NCBI GenBank assembly: GCA_016935775.1 | Contig: JAFGQF010000134.1 | Span: 1 to 5,158, forward strand | Source: Caldifarciminota bacterium | GTDB taxonomy: Bacteria > Hydrothermota > Tepidihabitantia > Tepidihabitantales > Tepidihabitantaceae | DNA: 5,158 bases | Direction: 5' to 3' | Shown: piece by piece, positions 1-5,158 of the stretch | How the letters are laid out: the number at the start of each line of letters is the position of its first letter | Numbering within the stretch: the stretch's first letter is position 1 | Notes under the pieces: model-generated | Database searches by the model: none | What the model was told of the DNA's origin: nothing | What the model saw: the letters and a program-made list of their open reading frames with translations, nothing else | Program-made: the position numbers and the translations under genes

Positions 1-1684
1 CCATCTCCGGGCAGCGCCGGTTCGCCGCGGGCCGCGACTCACCGGGCAGGTTGCCCGGAGCGCGCCGGGGAACCGCGGCCGCGAGCATCATCGCGTTGTA
101 ACGGTCCTCGCCAAGCGCGCCGACGCGCTCAGCCGCCTTCTCGAACCCTCCGGCCGCGTACCTGGACTGCCCGTCGAAGTGCAGGTACATCGCCGCCAGG
201 TTGACCACGACGTCAAGCGCGGCCGGGTTCTTGAGCAGTACGCGCAGCAGCGTCTTCCAGTAGAGCAGGCCCGACCGCCGGCTGAACCCGGCCTTGACCG
301 AGACCCGGACAAGCGCCCGCGCCAGCTTCAGCGTCTCGCCGAACCCGACCCGGTGCTTGTAGCCCGGCCGCAGGCGGGTCGCGGTCTTGCGGACCTTCTC
401 GTAGTAGCGCGCGGGGTCGTAGATGTGCCGGAGAACCGCGGCCTGGTCCTGGATGACGTCAACGCGCGGCCGCTGGGTGACGAAGTTGAGGCCGGTGGTC
501 GTCTGGTCGATGGCGGCCGCCGAGTTGACAGTCTTATGCCCGTTGTGGAACAGCCGGCCCTCTTCCTGCAGCCGGCGCGCCAGCCGGGTCCTGGGAAGCG
601 CGTAGAGCGTTCCCACCATCGCCAGGCAGATGCCGGCTTCTTCGATGAGGCGGGCGAGGTTGCGGGCGATGCCGGGTGACTCGTCGTCCATCCCGAGGAT
701 GAAACCGCCGTTGACGATCAGCCCGTGCTCGGCCAGGGTTCTCACCGCCGAGGGTACCGGGACGGCGCGGTTCTGGGTTTTGCATGCGCGGGCGAGGACG
801 GCGTCTTCCGGGCTCTCGATGCCGACGAAGAGGTAGCGGAAATCGCACTCGCGCATCAGGCCCAGCAGTTCCGGCTCGCGCGCCAGGTTGATGGACGCCT
901 CGGTGGAGAAGTAGAACGGGTAGTTGTGACGCCGGCTCCAGTCGGCGATCGCGGCCAGCGCTTCCAGGGCCCTGGACTTGTTGCCGATGAGGTTGTCGTC
1001 GACGAAGTCAACGTGTCCCCGGTGGCCGAGGTCGTAGAGCGCCTGGAGTTCGGCGAGGACCTGCTGCGGCGTCTTCGTGCGGGGACGGCGGCCGAACAGC
1101 TCGATGATGTCGCAGAACTCGCAGTTGAACGGGCAGCCGCGCGAGAACTGGATGCCCACCTGGATGTAGTCGCGGAAGCGGATGAGATCGAACCGGGGCA
1201 CGACGGCCCTGGTCATGTCCGCCTTGTCGGGCGAGCGGTAGCTGCCCGACGAAGCGTGCCGGTCGAGGTCGGCGAGGAACATCGGTACCGTCACCTCGCC
1301 CTCGCCGAGCACGAGGTAGTCGGCCCGGTCGTACAGCTCCGGCTGCTCGGAAGGGTCGGGCCCGCCGAGCACGACCGGCTTGCCCGCCGCGTGAACGCGC
1401 TCGATCAGCGCCCGCGCCGCCACCTGCTGGGGCAGCATGCTGCCGACCAGCACGATGTCCGCCCATTCGAGGTCGCCGGCGGTGAGTCGCCGGACGTTCT
1501 CGTCGACGAGCCGGATGTCCCAGCCCTGCGGCAGCAGCGCGGCGACGGTCATCAGGCCGAGCGGCGCGGCCGGGTACCGGGCGCCGGTCACCCGGCAGGT
1601 GACCGAGTAGTTCCAGAAACTGCGCTTCGAGAACCCGGGCTGGACCAGCAGGGCGCGAGTCCTGCGGGCAAGCAGGTCCTTCAT
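1..1684 (-). CDS. B12-binding radical SAM protein, DUF4070 / HpnP-like family (3' end cut off by window)
   Basis: The ATG at 1684 opens a frame that stays open to the window edge: 561 codons, no stop. GGAG at 1691-1694 lies 6 nt upstream. Residues about 8-145 look like a cobalamin-binding Rossmann domain (PLGLMTVAALLP, VDENVRRL, VVLGGPDPSE, YLVLGEGE), without the classical DxHxxG histidine motif. The radical SAM core follows, with the 4Fe-4S motif C184-x3-C188-x2-C191 in SRGCPFNCEFCD, then FVDDNLIGNK (227-236), STEASINLA (260-268), GIESP (288-292) and the family-typical CKTQN (301-305). From about 360 it matches the DUF4070 C-terminal region (ALPRTRL, TTTGLNFV, YYEKV), followed by a basic tail to at least 561. 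Relatives include the hopanoid C-2 methylase HpnP, and B12 radical SAM enzymes commonly methylate unactivated carbons. The substrate here is unknown, and no hopanoid gene is visible. Family assignment is confident; HpnP function is not. Confidence 0.93.
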   Translation of the reverse strand, partial: MKDLLARRTRALLVQPGFSKRSFWNYSVTCRVTGARYPAAPLGLMTVAALLPQGWDIRLVDENVRRLTAGDLEWADIVLVGSMLPQQVAARALIERVHAAGKPVVLGGPDPSEQPELYDRADYLVLGEGEVTVPMFLADLDRHASSGSYRSPDKADMTRAVVPRFDLIRFRDYIQVGIQFSRGCPFNCEFCDIIELFGRRPRTKTPQQVLAELQALYDLGHRGHVDFVDDNLIGNKSRALEALAAIADWSRRHNYPFYFSTEASINLAREPELLGLMRECDFRYLFVGIESPEDAVLARACKTQNRAVPVPSAVRTLAEHGLIVNGGFILGMDDESPGIARNLARLIEEAGICLAMVGTLYALPRTRLARRLQEEGRLFHNGHKTVNSAAAIDQTTTGLNFVTQRPRVDVIQDQAAVLRHIYDPARYYEKVRKTATRLRPGYKHRVGFGETLKLARALVRVSVKAGFSRRSGLLYWKTLLRVLLKNPAALDVVVNLAAMYLHFDGQSRYAAGGFEKAAERVGALGEDRYNAMMLAAAVPRRAPGNLPGESRPAANRRCPEM

Positions 1685-1720
1685 CCGCCGCTCCGCGGGT
1701 CGGGTCGAGCCGGGACGAAT

Positions 1721-1761
1721 ACAGGCAGGGAGGCGGCCGCGAAGCCGCCTCCCTGCCCTGT
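1721..1761 (-). terminator. GC-rich hairpin after the OmpA gene, probable terminator
   Basis: Positions 1724-1737 and 1744-1757 form a perfect 14-bp inverted repeat around a 6-nt loop. With one bulged base (1758), the stem extends by three further pairs to 1721 and 1761. It begins 15 nt past the OmpA stop codon and lies wholly in the 91-nt gap before the radical SAM start. The stem is strong, but the minus-strand sequence after it (TGTATTCGTCC) is not a real T-tract. It may therefore terminate inefficiently, need Rho, or act as a 3'-end stabiliser with partial read-through. Confidence 0.7.
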
Positions 1762-1775
1762 TGCTGCGCTCGGCA

Positions 1776-3755
1776 CTACTTCTGCTGGCCGAGGATGAAG
1801 AACTCGACCCGGCGGTTGAGGGCCTTGCCCTCGGCCGTGCTGTTCGAAGCCACCGGGTTGCTCTCGCCGTAGCCCCTGGACGTCAGTCGGCCCGCGTCGA
1901 TGCCCAGGTTCCGCACGAGGTAGCTCACAACCGCCGCGGCGCGGCGGTCGGAGAGTTGCTGGTTGTAGGAATCCGAGCCGTCCGAGTCGGTGTGACCCTG
2001 GATCTCGACCCGGATACTCGGGTTCTCCTTGAGGATCTTGGCCGCATCCTCGAGCGCCGGCCGGGACTCCGGCTTGATGGTCGCCTTGTCATAGTCGAAG
2101 TAGATGCCGCGCAGGGTGATGGACATCCCTTCCTTGACCAGCTCGAAGTTCTTCACCTGCGGCTTGTCCTTCTCGATGACAATCGCGGCGGTCTGGACGA
2201 TGTAGTCCTCGGCCTCGACCTTGACCGCGTACGAACCGACGGGTATCTCGGTGGAGAACACCCCGGTGCCGGCAGCGCTCTTGATGGAGCCGACACTGCT
2301 GCCCGGGAAGCTGATGGTGGCCACGAGGGGCGCGTTCGTCGCCTTGTCGGACACCTTGCCCGTGAACGTGCTGACGTCGGTCAGCGGCTTGAGCGCGAAC
2401 ATCGGCGCGGCAACCTGGCCGTCTTCCACCTGTACCGTCTGGGTGCCCTTGAAGTAGCCGTCCGCCTCGGCGGTCACGGTGTAGACCCCGGTGGGGACCT
2501 GGTCAACCCGGAACGCGCCGGTCGCGGCCGCCGAGCTGACGGACTTGAGCTTCGCCTCGGGGAACGCGATCGTCGCCGCGAGCGGCCTGTTGGAACCGGC
2601 ATCGGTCACCGTGCCGGCGATGGTGCCGTAGGCGACGAGCGAGCGGAGCTTGAAATCGTAGCTCACCACGGCGCCCTTCCTGACGTCGAGCGGGACCGAC
2701 TGCGACTGGTAACCCGGGGCACCGACCTTGACCACCGTTACGCCGGTCCTGACATTCTTGACTTCGAACACGCCGTTGGCGCCGGTGGACAGGGACGGCA
2801 GCTGGTCGTTGGCCGGGAACTCGACCTTCGCGGCGAGCGCGGCGCCGGTCTTCTCGTCGGTCACCTTGCCGGTAATCGTACCGAACTCGGGCTTGGCGCG
2901 CCGGCCGAACGGGGTCGCGAGGGCGATGCCGGCAATCAGCTCGTTGTTGGCCTTGTGGCCGAAAGCGAACGAGTAGGCAGCCTTGAACGAGAACGAACTG
3001 ACGTTGCCGAACACGACGCCGGGCGTCAGGTAGACGCTGCCCGAATCGGTGTCGAACAGGCCGACGGAGCCCGGCCCCTGCCTTGAGAGCACTTCCCCGA
3101 ACAGTGCGAAGCCCTTGCCGGCCAGCTCCACGCCGAGGCCGTACCGGGTCTCGTCGTTCAGCTTGCCGTAGTTCACCATGACGTTGGGCGCGGTCGGCAG
3201 CACGTCCTGGAGTTGCAGGGTCATCAGGCCGGCCCAGGAGAACGCCGACGAGCCGGGAATATCGGGGTCGCCCGCCTGCGGCAGGGCGTGCTTGTCGAGC
3301 CATTCCACGCCCGCCCGGGGTCCCCGGCCCGACAGGAAGGTGTAGGAACCGGTGAAGCCCAGTTTCAGTACCGGCAGAATCGGCACCGAGACCTTGCCGC
3401 CCGCTTTGAGGTCGTGGGTGGACATCGTGACGCCGTCCTGGTCCGGCGTCTTCGGCATCTGGAACACCCCGCCCCACGAACCGAACATCTCCAGGGCGAC
3501 GTACTTGGTCACGAGCGGCGCATAGCTCAGCTCCGGCGCAACCAGGTCAAGGACCCAGCCTTTCTTGTTGTTGTTGGAGAGGAACTTGGCGTTGCGTCCC
3601 AGTCCGTGGGCCGACAGGGTCAGCCCCGCCTCGTCCTCGACCAGCGCGTTCTGGACGCGCAGCAGTCCTCGCCCGCCGCCGATGCCCGGGTAGGCAGACA
3701 CCAACGCGGGAAGCACTGCCATCAGCAGTGCCGTGAATAGAGCGGTCTTTCTCAT
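1776..3755 (-). CDS. OmpA-family outer-membrane protein: N-terminal barrel, three CarboxypepD-reg-like repeats, OmpA peptidoglycan-binding domain
   Basis: A 659-residue protein. The ATG at 3755 has a near-perfect ribosome site (AAGGAGG, 3760-3766) 4 nt upstream. Residues 1-21 are a signal peptide (MRKTALFTALLMAVLP..., cleavage near VSA/YPG). Residues about 22-290 are Gly/aromatic-rich with alternating hydrophobic strands, consistent with an outer-membrane barrel. Three repeats of 80-86 residues follow (from 291, 376 and 462), each opening with G-[TK]-V-[TS]-D and carrying FP, TG.F, V.TG.Y/V and GY motifs, as in carboxypeptidase-regulatory-like beta-sandwiches. Residues about 545-657 are the OmpA C-terminal domain: YFDYDKATIKPES, GHTDSDGSDSYN and the N-x2-LS-x2-RA-x2-V motif. 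D590 and R605 have the spacing of the diaminopimelate-binding Asp/Arg pair in known OmpA proteins. It should tie the outer membrane to peptidoglycan. Its ATG overlaps the stop of the upstream small gene (ATGA), implying translational coupling. Confidence 0.95.
   Translation of the reverse strand: MRKTALFTALLMAVLPALVSAYPGIGGGRGLLRVQNALVEDEAGLTLSAHGLGRNAKFLSNNNKKGWVLDLVAPELSYAPLVTKYVALEMFGSWGGVFQMPKTPDQDGVTMSTHDLKAGGKVSVPILPVLKLGFTGSYTFLSGRGPRAGVEWLDKHALPQAGDPDIPGSSAFSWAGLMTLQLQDVLPTAPNVMVNYGKLNDETRYGLGVELAGKGFALFGEVLSRQGPGSVGLFDTDSGSVYLTPGVVFGNVSSFSFKAAYSFAFGHKANNELIAGIALATPFGRRAKPEFGTITGKVTDEKTGAALAAKVEFPANDQLPSLSTGANGVFEVKNVRTGVTVVKVGAPGYQSQSVPLDVRKGAVVSYDFKLRSLVAYGTIAGTVTDAGSNRPLAATIAFPEAKLKSVSSAAATGAFRVDQVPTGVYTVTAEADGYFKGTQTVQVEDGQVAAPMFALKPLTDVSTFTGKVSDKATNAPLVATISFPGSSVGSIKSAAGTGVFSTEIPVGSYAVKVEAEDYIVQTAAIVIEKDKPQVKNFELVKEGMSITLRGIYFDYDKATIKPESRPALEDAAKILKENPSIRVEIQGHTDSDGSDSYNQQLSDRRAAAVVSYLVRNLGIDAGRLTSRGYGESNPVASNSTAEGKALNRRVEFFILGQQK
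2133..2885 (-). repeat. Three tandem protein-level repeats (CarboxypepD-reg-like) inside the OmpA-family gene
   Basis: Codons 291-541 encode three consecutive units, opening FGTITGKVTD, YGTIAGTVTD and STFTGKVSD. Each unit then has a conserved A.[VI].FP segment, a TG.F turn and a tail ending in FKL, FAL or FEL. The units are clearly related in protein but diverged, and I see no long exact DNA repeat. Such Ig-like beta-sandwich modules usually act as rigid spacers or binding modules. Here they separate the barrel from the peptidoglycan-binding domain. Confidence 0.8.
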
Positions 3756-3994
3756 CTTTCCTCCTTGCGAACCTTGTTCTTCCGTTTCGCGGTCGCGGCG
3801 CTCTTCTTCGCCGCCTTGCCCGCCTTCTCCATCTTGCCGGCGACGGCGACGGCGGCATCGCCGAGCGCGGACTTGACTCCGGCGTACCCCCGGGCGACGC
3901 CCTTCCCGACTTCCCTGCCCTTCTCCCCGACGGCTTCCTTCGCAAGGCGAACTCCCTTGCGGAGCTTCTTGCTGCTGGGTGCATTCTTCTTCAC
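3752..3994 (-). CDS. 80-residue Lys/Ala-rich basic protein, function unknown (LEA- or histone H1-like composition)
   Basis: The start is taken as GTG at 3994 because GAGGAA (4001-4006) lies 6 nt upstream and the upstream frame is only a shadow of the neighbouring gene. The 80-residue product begins MKKNAPSSKKLRKG. It consists of charged amphipathic stretches (AKEAVGEKGREVGKG, GKMEKAGKAAKKSA) around an Ala/Val-rich centre (ALGDAAVAVAG), and ends in a highly basic tail (AKRKNKVRKEER). There is no signal peptide, Cys or catalytic motif. The low-complexity, helix-prone, strongly basic composition resembles LEA-like desiccation/stress proteins or small histone H1-like DNA-binding proteins; I cannot assign a family. 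Its TGA overlaps the ATG of the OmpA gene (ATGA), and it starts 32 nt after the small membrane-protein gene, so it belongs to the operon. The reading frame is convincing; the function is open. Confidence 0.75.
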   Translation of the reverse strand: MKKNAPSSKKLRKGVRLAKEAVGEKGREVGKGVARGYAGVKSALGDAAVAVAGKMEKAGKAAKKSAATAKRKNKVRKEER

Positions 3995-4026
3995 TGCTTG
4001 TTCCTCGCTTCCTTTCTTTCTTCCTC

Positions 4027-4173
4027 TCACGGGATCCTCTTGCCCTTCACCAGCCGGTAGATTATCAATCCCAGGGCGATGATGAGCAGGATGTGGACGA
4101 CCGGGCCGCCGATGTGCGTCAGCAGACCCGCCAGCCACAGGAGTATCAGGACGATGGCAATTGCCCAGAACAT
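4027..4173 (-). CDS. 48-residue small membrane protein, lmo0937 / DUF5670 family
   Basis: A short gene with ATG at 4173 and TGA at 4027-4029. The product is 48 residues, starting MFWAIAIVLILLWLAGLLT and ending RLVKGKRIP. Two hydrophobic segments (about residues 2-18 and 24-40) are separated by the short polar turn THIGGP and followed by a basic tail. This is the layout and motif order of the lmo0937/DUF5670 family (FW.IA.IL..LWL.GL, GG..HILL.IA, basic end). The family's molecular role is not established; members often sit near envelope or general-stress genes. The start lies 3 nt after the stop of the DUF3996-like gene, with GAGGAA (4181-4186) 7 nt upstream inside that gene's last codons, so the two are probably co-translated. 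Confidence 0.88.
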   Translation of the reverse strand: MFWAIAIVLILLWLAGLLTHIGGPVVHILLIIALGLIIYRLVKGKRIP

Positions 4174-4176
4174 TGC

Positions 4177-4668
4177 TCAGTTCCTCGCGTTTCCGCCGAA
4201 GTAGTAGCGGAACCCGATGGCGCTGTTGCCGCTGAAGCCGGTTCCCGGAGCCAGGTCGATGACGGGCACGACTTCCAGGAACAGGCCGACGGGAACGCTG
4301 GCGAACACATATTCCAGCCCGAACGGAACCCGTATCCCCACTCTCATGTCCGGGTACTCGTGCTTCTCGTCCGCCAGTTTGACGCGGGCGCCGACGCCGA
4401 TGTAGAACGGCAGAAAGCCGTCTCCGGACTGAAGCAGGCTGTTCGTGTGCCAGAGCACGTCGCCGTGGATGTGCAGTGCCTGCCCGTGCCACCAGTAGGA
4501 ATATCCCAACCCGGCATCAAACGCGATGTTGCCCCCGGTCCAGACCTTGGCACTGAGCCCGGTCGGCTCACCGGCCATCAGGCCCAGGCCGAGGCCCTGG
4601 GGACGGGCGGCGGCGACGCCCGTGCCGAGGCACACGACAACGAGCGCGGTCAGTAGTGCGTTTCTCAT
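4177..4668 (-). CDS. Small outer-membrane beta-barrel protein, DUF3996-like
   Basis: A 163-residue protein. The ATG at 4668 is chosen over an in-frame GTG at 4788 because it has AAGGAGA 7 nt upstream and opens directly onto a signal peptide (MRNALLTALVVVCLGTGVAAA, cleavage near residue 21). The mature part reads as an 8-strand-type barrel. GLGLGLMAGEPTGLSAKVW near its start is the family-like opening. It continues with AFDAGLGYSYWW, LHIHGDVLWH, PFYIGVGARVKL, RVGIRVPFGLEY, VGLFLEVVPVIDL and SAIGFRYYF. The G.GRVK / GIRVP.GL.Y / F.E.VP..DL / IGFRYYF order matches DUF3996, known from Borrelia outer-membrane proteins with an OmpA-like barrel. Cys13 is not in a proper lipobox, so it is not a lipoprotein. 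It is the first gene of the cluster and lies about 208 nt downstream of the predicted sigma-54 start site. The role is probably structural; no ligand is evident. Confidence 0.87.
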   Translation of the reverse strand: MRNALLTALVVVCLGTGVAAARPQGLGLGLMAGEPTGLSAKVWTGGNIAFDAGLGYSYWWHGQALHIHGDVLWHTNSLLQSGDGFLPFYIGVGARVKLADEKHEYPDMRVGIRVPFGLEYVFASVPVGLFLEVVPVIDLAPGTGFSGNSAIGFRYYFGGNARN

Positions 4669-4876
4669 GTTACCTTCTCCTTCGTTTACGGTCCTCGAAT
4701 CAAGCGGGGCCGGCATGCCGGCGGGTTGGAGGCGTGTGCGCAGTCCGCCTGCCGCCGACCCCATATCCACCACTTGACGATTGCGCACTCATCATCATCG
4801 AGCACGACAGCAACACGCGTGGAGCGGCGGTTGTTGTATGCTGTCGTCCCTCCGGTTTGCTTTCCCTCTTCCCTCA
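4669..4876 (-). other. Long 5' leader of the envelope operon, no gene seen
   Basis: This is the stretch from the predicted sigma-54 start site (near 4876) to the first start codon. It opens with a purine-rich run holding four GGA motifs (about 4848-4876). Next comes a 9-bp perfect inverted repeat, ACGACAGCA/TGCTGTCGT (4804-4812 and 4839-4847, 26-nt loop), an ATGATGATGA run near 4790-4799, and a 14-bp perfect palindrome at 4709-4722 (GCCGGCATGCCGGC). I recognise no known riboswitch or small RNA, and no short ORF here has a good ribosome site. Confidence 0.4.
4676..4682 (-). promoter_or_regulatory. Ribosome binding site deciding the DUF3996-like start
   Basis: AAGGAGA on the minus strand, 7 nt before the ATG at 4668. 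The frame is open further upstream to a GTG at 4788, but that extension has no ribosome site of this quality and would put 40 non-hydrophobic residues in front of the signal peptide. Confidence 0.8.
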
Positions 4877-4886
4877 AGATTGATAG

Positions 4887-4902
4887 TGCACATTGTGTGC
4901 CA
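4887..4902 (-). promoter_or_regulatory. Putative sigma-54 (-24/-12) promoter of the envelope operon
   Basis: The minus strand reads TGGCACACAATGTGCA. Against the sigma-54 consensus TGGCACG-N4-TTGCW it keeps TGGCAC, the invariant GG (-24) and GC (-12), the exact 10-nt spacing between them, and the final A. Only the G after TGGCAC and the first T of TTGC differ. It points toward the DUF3996-like gene and predicts a start near 4876. The gene just upstream ends in the Fis-type helix-turn-helix found in sigma-54 activators, which raises the prior. The element is also an imperfect dyad, so a repressor or activator site is an alternative reading. Confidence 0.6.
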
Positions 4903-4919
4903 TCTCTTGCCGGACACGC

Positions 4920-4932
4920 TGCGGGGCCCGCA
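4920..4932. promoter_or_regulatory. Short palindrome upstream of the putative promoter
   Basis: TGCGGGGCCCGCA has perfect 6-bp arms around one central base. It is centred roughly 50 nt upstream of the predicted start site, just behind the -24 element. There is no loop, so it is more likely a protein-binding site than an RNA hairpin. In GC-rich DNA a chance palindrome of this size is quite possible. Confidence 0.25.
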
Positions 4933-4985
4933 CGCCTGACCGGACGCAGAAGACGCCCGGGTGAGAGGTCGCGGCAGTCCTGCTC

Positions 4986-5003
4986 AGTCTCTTTCGGGAG
5001 ACT
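4986..5003. promoter_or_regulatory. 18-bp dyad: candidate enhancer site for the NtrC-type activator, or weak terminator of its gene
   Basis: AGTCTC and GAGACT (6-bp perfect arms, 6-nt centre) form a dyad centred about 118 nt upstream of the predicted sigma-54 start site, within the usual range for upstream activator sites of NtrC-family proteins. It also lies 65 nt after the stop of the regulator gene and could fold as a small hairpin in that transcript. No T-tract follows on the minus strand, which weakens the terminator reading. I see only one clear copy, whereas enhancers often have two. Confidence 0.4.
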
Positions 5004-5068
5004 CGTCAGGGTGCGAAACGGGAATGTCACCCGGAACGCTGCCCGCGGAGCAAACCCCGACGGCCGCT

Positions 5069-5158
5069 TCACGACCTCGACGGGGGCGGGATTCCGAAGC
5101 GCTTCATCAGCCGGTAGAGGCTCGTGCGCAGGATGCCCAGCAGCTCGGCCGCGTCGGC
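5069..5158 (-). CDS. C-terminal end of an NtrC-family (sigma-54 dependent) regulator, Fis-type helix-turn-helix (5' part outside window)
   Basis: The last 29 codons are in the window, ending at TGA 5069-5071. The residues (ADAAELLGILRTSLYRLMKR, then FGIPPPSRS) match the Fis-type DNA-binding helix-turn-helix that closes NtrC-like enhancer-binding proteins: AA.LLGI as the first helix and turn, RTSLYR as the recognition helix, LMKRFGI as the closing segment. In that family the missing N-terminal part would be a receiver or other sensor domain plus an AAA+ ATPase that acts on sigma-54 polymerase. Neither is visible here, so a different Fis-type HTH protein is possible. The stop is 400 nt from the next start codon, and the interval contains a sigma-54 promoter match, suggesting that the regulator controls the genes downstream of it. 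Confidence 0.82.
   Translation of the reverse strand, partial: ADAAELLGILRTSLYRLMKRFGIPPPSRS

Noticed and set aside
725..3086. Long plus-strand open frames (725-1798 and 1761-3086)
   Set aside because: They lie antisense to the radical SAM and OmpA genes, their products are Arg/Val/Gly/Asp-rich with no recognisable domain, and they reflect GC-rich codon bias of the opposite strand.
3752..4492. 246-codon minus-strand frame covering the basic peptide
   Set aside because: Only its last 80 codons, from the GTG at 3994, form a plausible gene. The earlier part is an out-of-frame shadow of the DUF3996-like and DUF5670 genes.
4177..4788. 203-residue version of the DUF3996-like protein starting at GTG 4788
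   Set aside because: The ATG at 4668 has a strong ribosome site and starts a signal peptide; the 40 extra residues would bury it.
4700..4799. Short leader ORF from the ATGATGATG run (about 32 codons)
   Set aside because: It has no ribosome site upstream and a Ser/Gly/Arg-rich product without features; the run is more likely a chance triplet repeat.
4669..4910. Sigma-70 promoter for the operon
   Set aside because: I found no pair of -35 and -10 boxes with acceptable spacing on the minus strand; the -24/-12 match is better.
4686..5072. 128-codon minus-strand frame in the regulator-operon intergenic region
   Set aside because: The product is low-complexity and Arg/Pro/Ala-rich with no recognisable domain. 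It runs across the promoter, dyad and leader signals, and overlaps the end of the regulator gene.
1..5158. tRNA, rRNA, CRISPR array, insertion sequence or attachment site
   Set aside because: No cloverleaf, regularly spaced repeats, terminal inverted repeats or transposase-like frame was seen on either strand.

Overview
The window is GC-rich, compact bacterial DNA in which every supportable gene lies on the minus strand. Reading in that direction (high to low coordinates), it holds six protein genes: the last 29 codons of a gene ending in a Fis-type DNA-binding helix-turn-helix, as in sigma-54 activators of the NtrC family; a four-gene envelope cluster; and a B12-binding radical SAM gene that runs off the low end. 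The organism is a diderm (Gram-negative type): there are two signal-peptide beta-barrel proteins, one of them with a peptidoglycan-binding OmpA domain. The mix of a DUF3996-like barrel, an OmpA protein with carboxypeptidase-regulatory-like repeats and a DUF4070-type radical SAM enzyme suggests an uncultivated, FCB-like or candidate-phylum bacterium. That placement is inference only; no marker gene is present.

Layout. 5069-5158 is the C-terminus of the NtrC-like regulator. 4669-5068 has no convincing gene, but carries a good sigma-54 (-24/-12) promoter match at 4887-4902, a dyad at 4986-5003 at a typical enhancer distance, a second short palindrome at 4920-4932, and a leader of about 200 nt with a possible stem-loop. 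4177-4668 encodes a small outer-membrane beta-barrel (DUF3996-like). 4027-4173 encodes a 48-residue membrane protein of the lmo0937/DUF5670 type. 3752-3994 encodes an 80-residue Lys/Ala-rich basic protein starting at GTG. 1776-3755 encodes a 659-residue OmpA-family protein. A strong GC-rich hairpin (about 1721-1761) follows. 1-1684 is the radical SAM gene, with no stop inside the window.

How they may work together. The four middle genes have gaps of 3 nt and 32 nt and then an ATGA stop/start overlap, so they look like one transcript. The two barrel proteins, the small membrane protein and the LEA/histone-like basic peptide suggest an envelope-maintenance or stress unit. The neighbouring regulator and the sigma-54 promoter suggest activation by a signal-responsive enhancer-binding protein. 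This regulatory link is an inference from position and sequence match. The radical SAM gene is probably a separate function, or is expressed by read-through past the hairpin.
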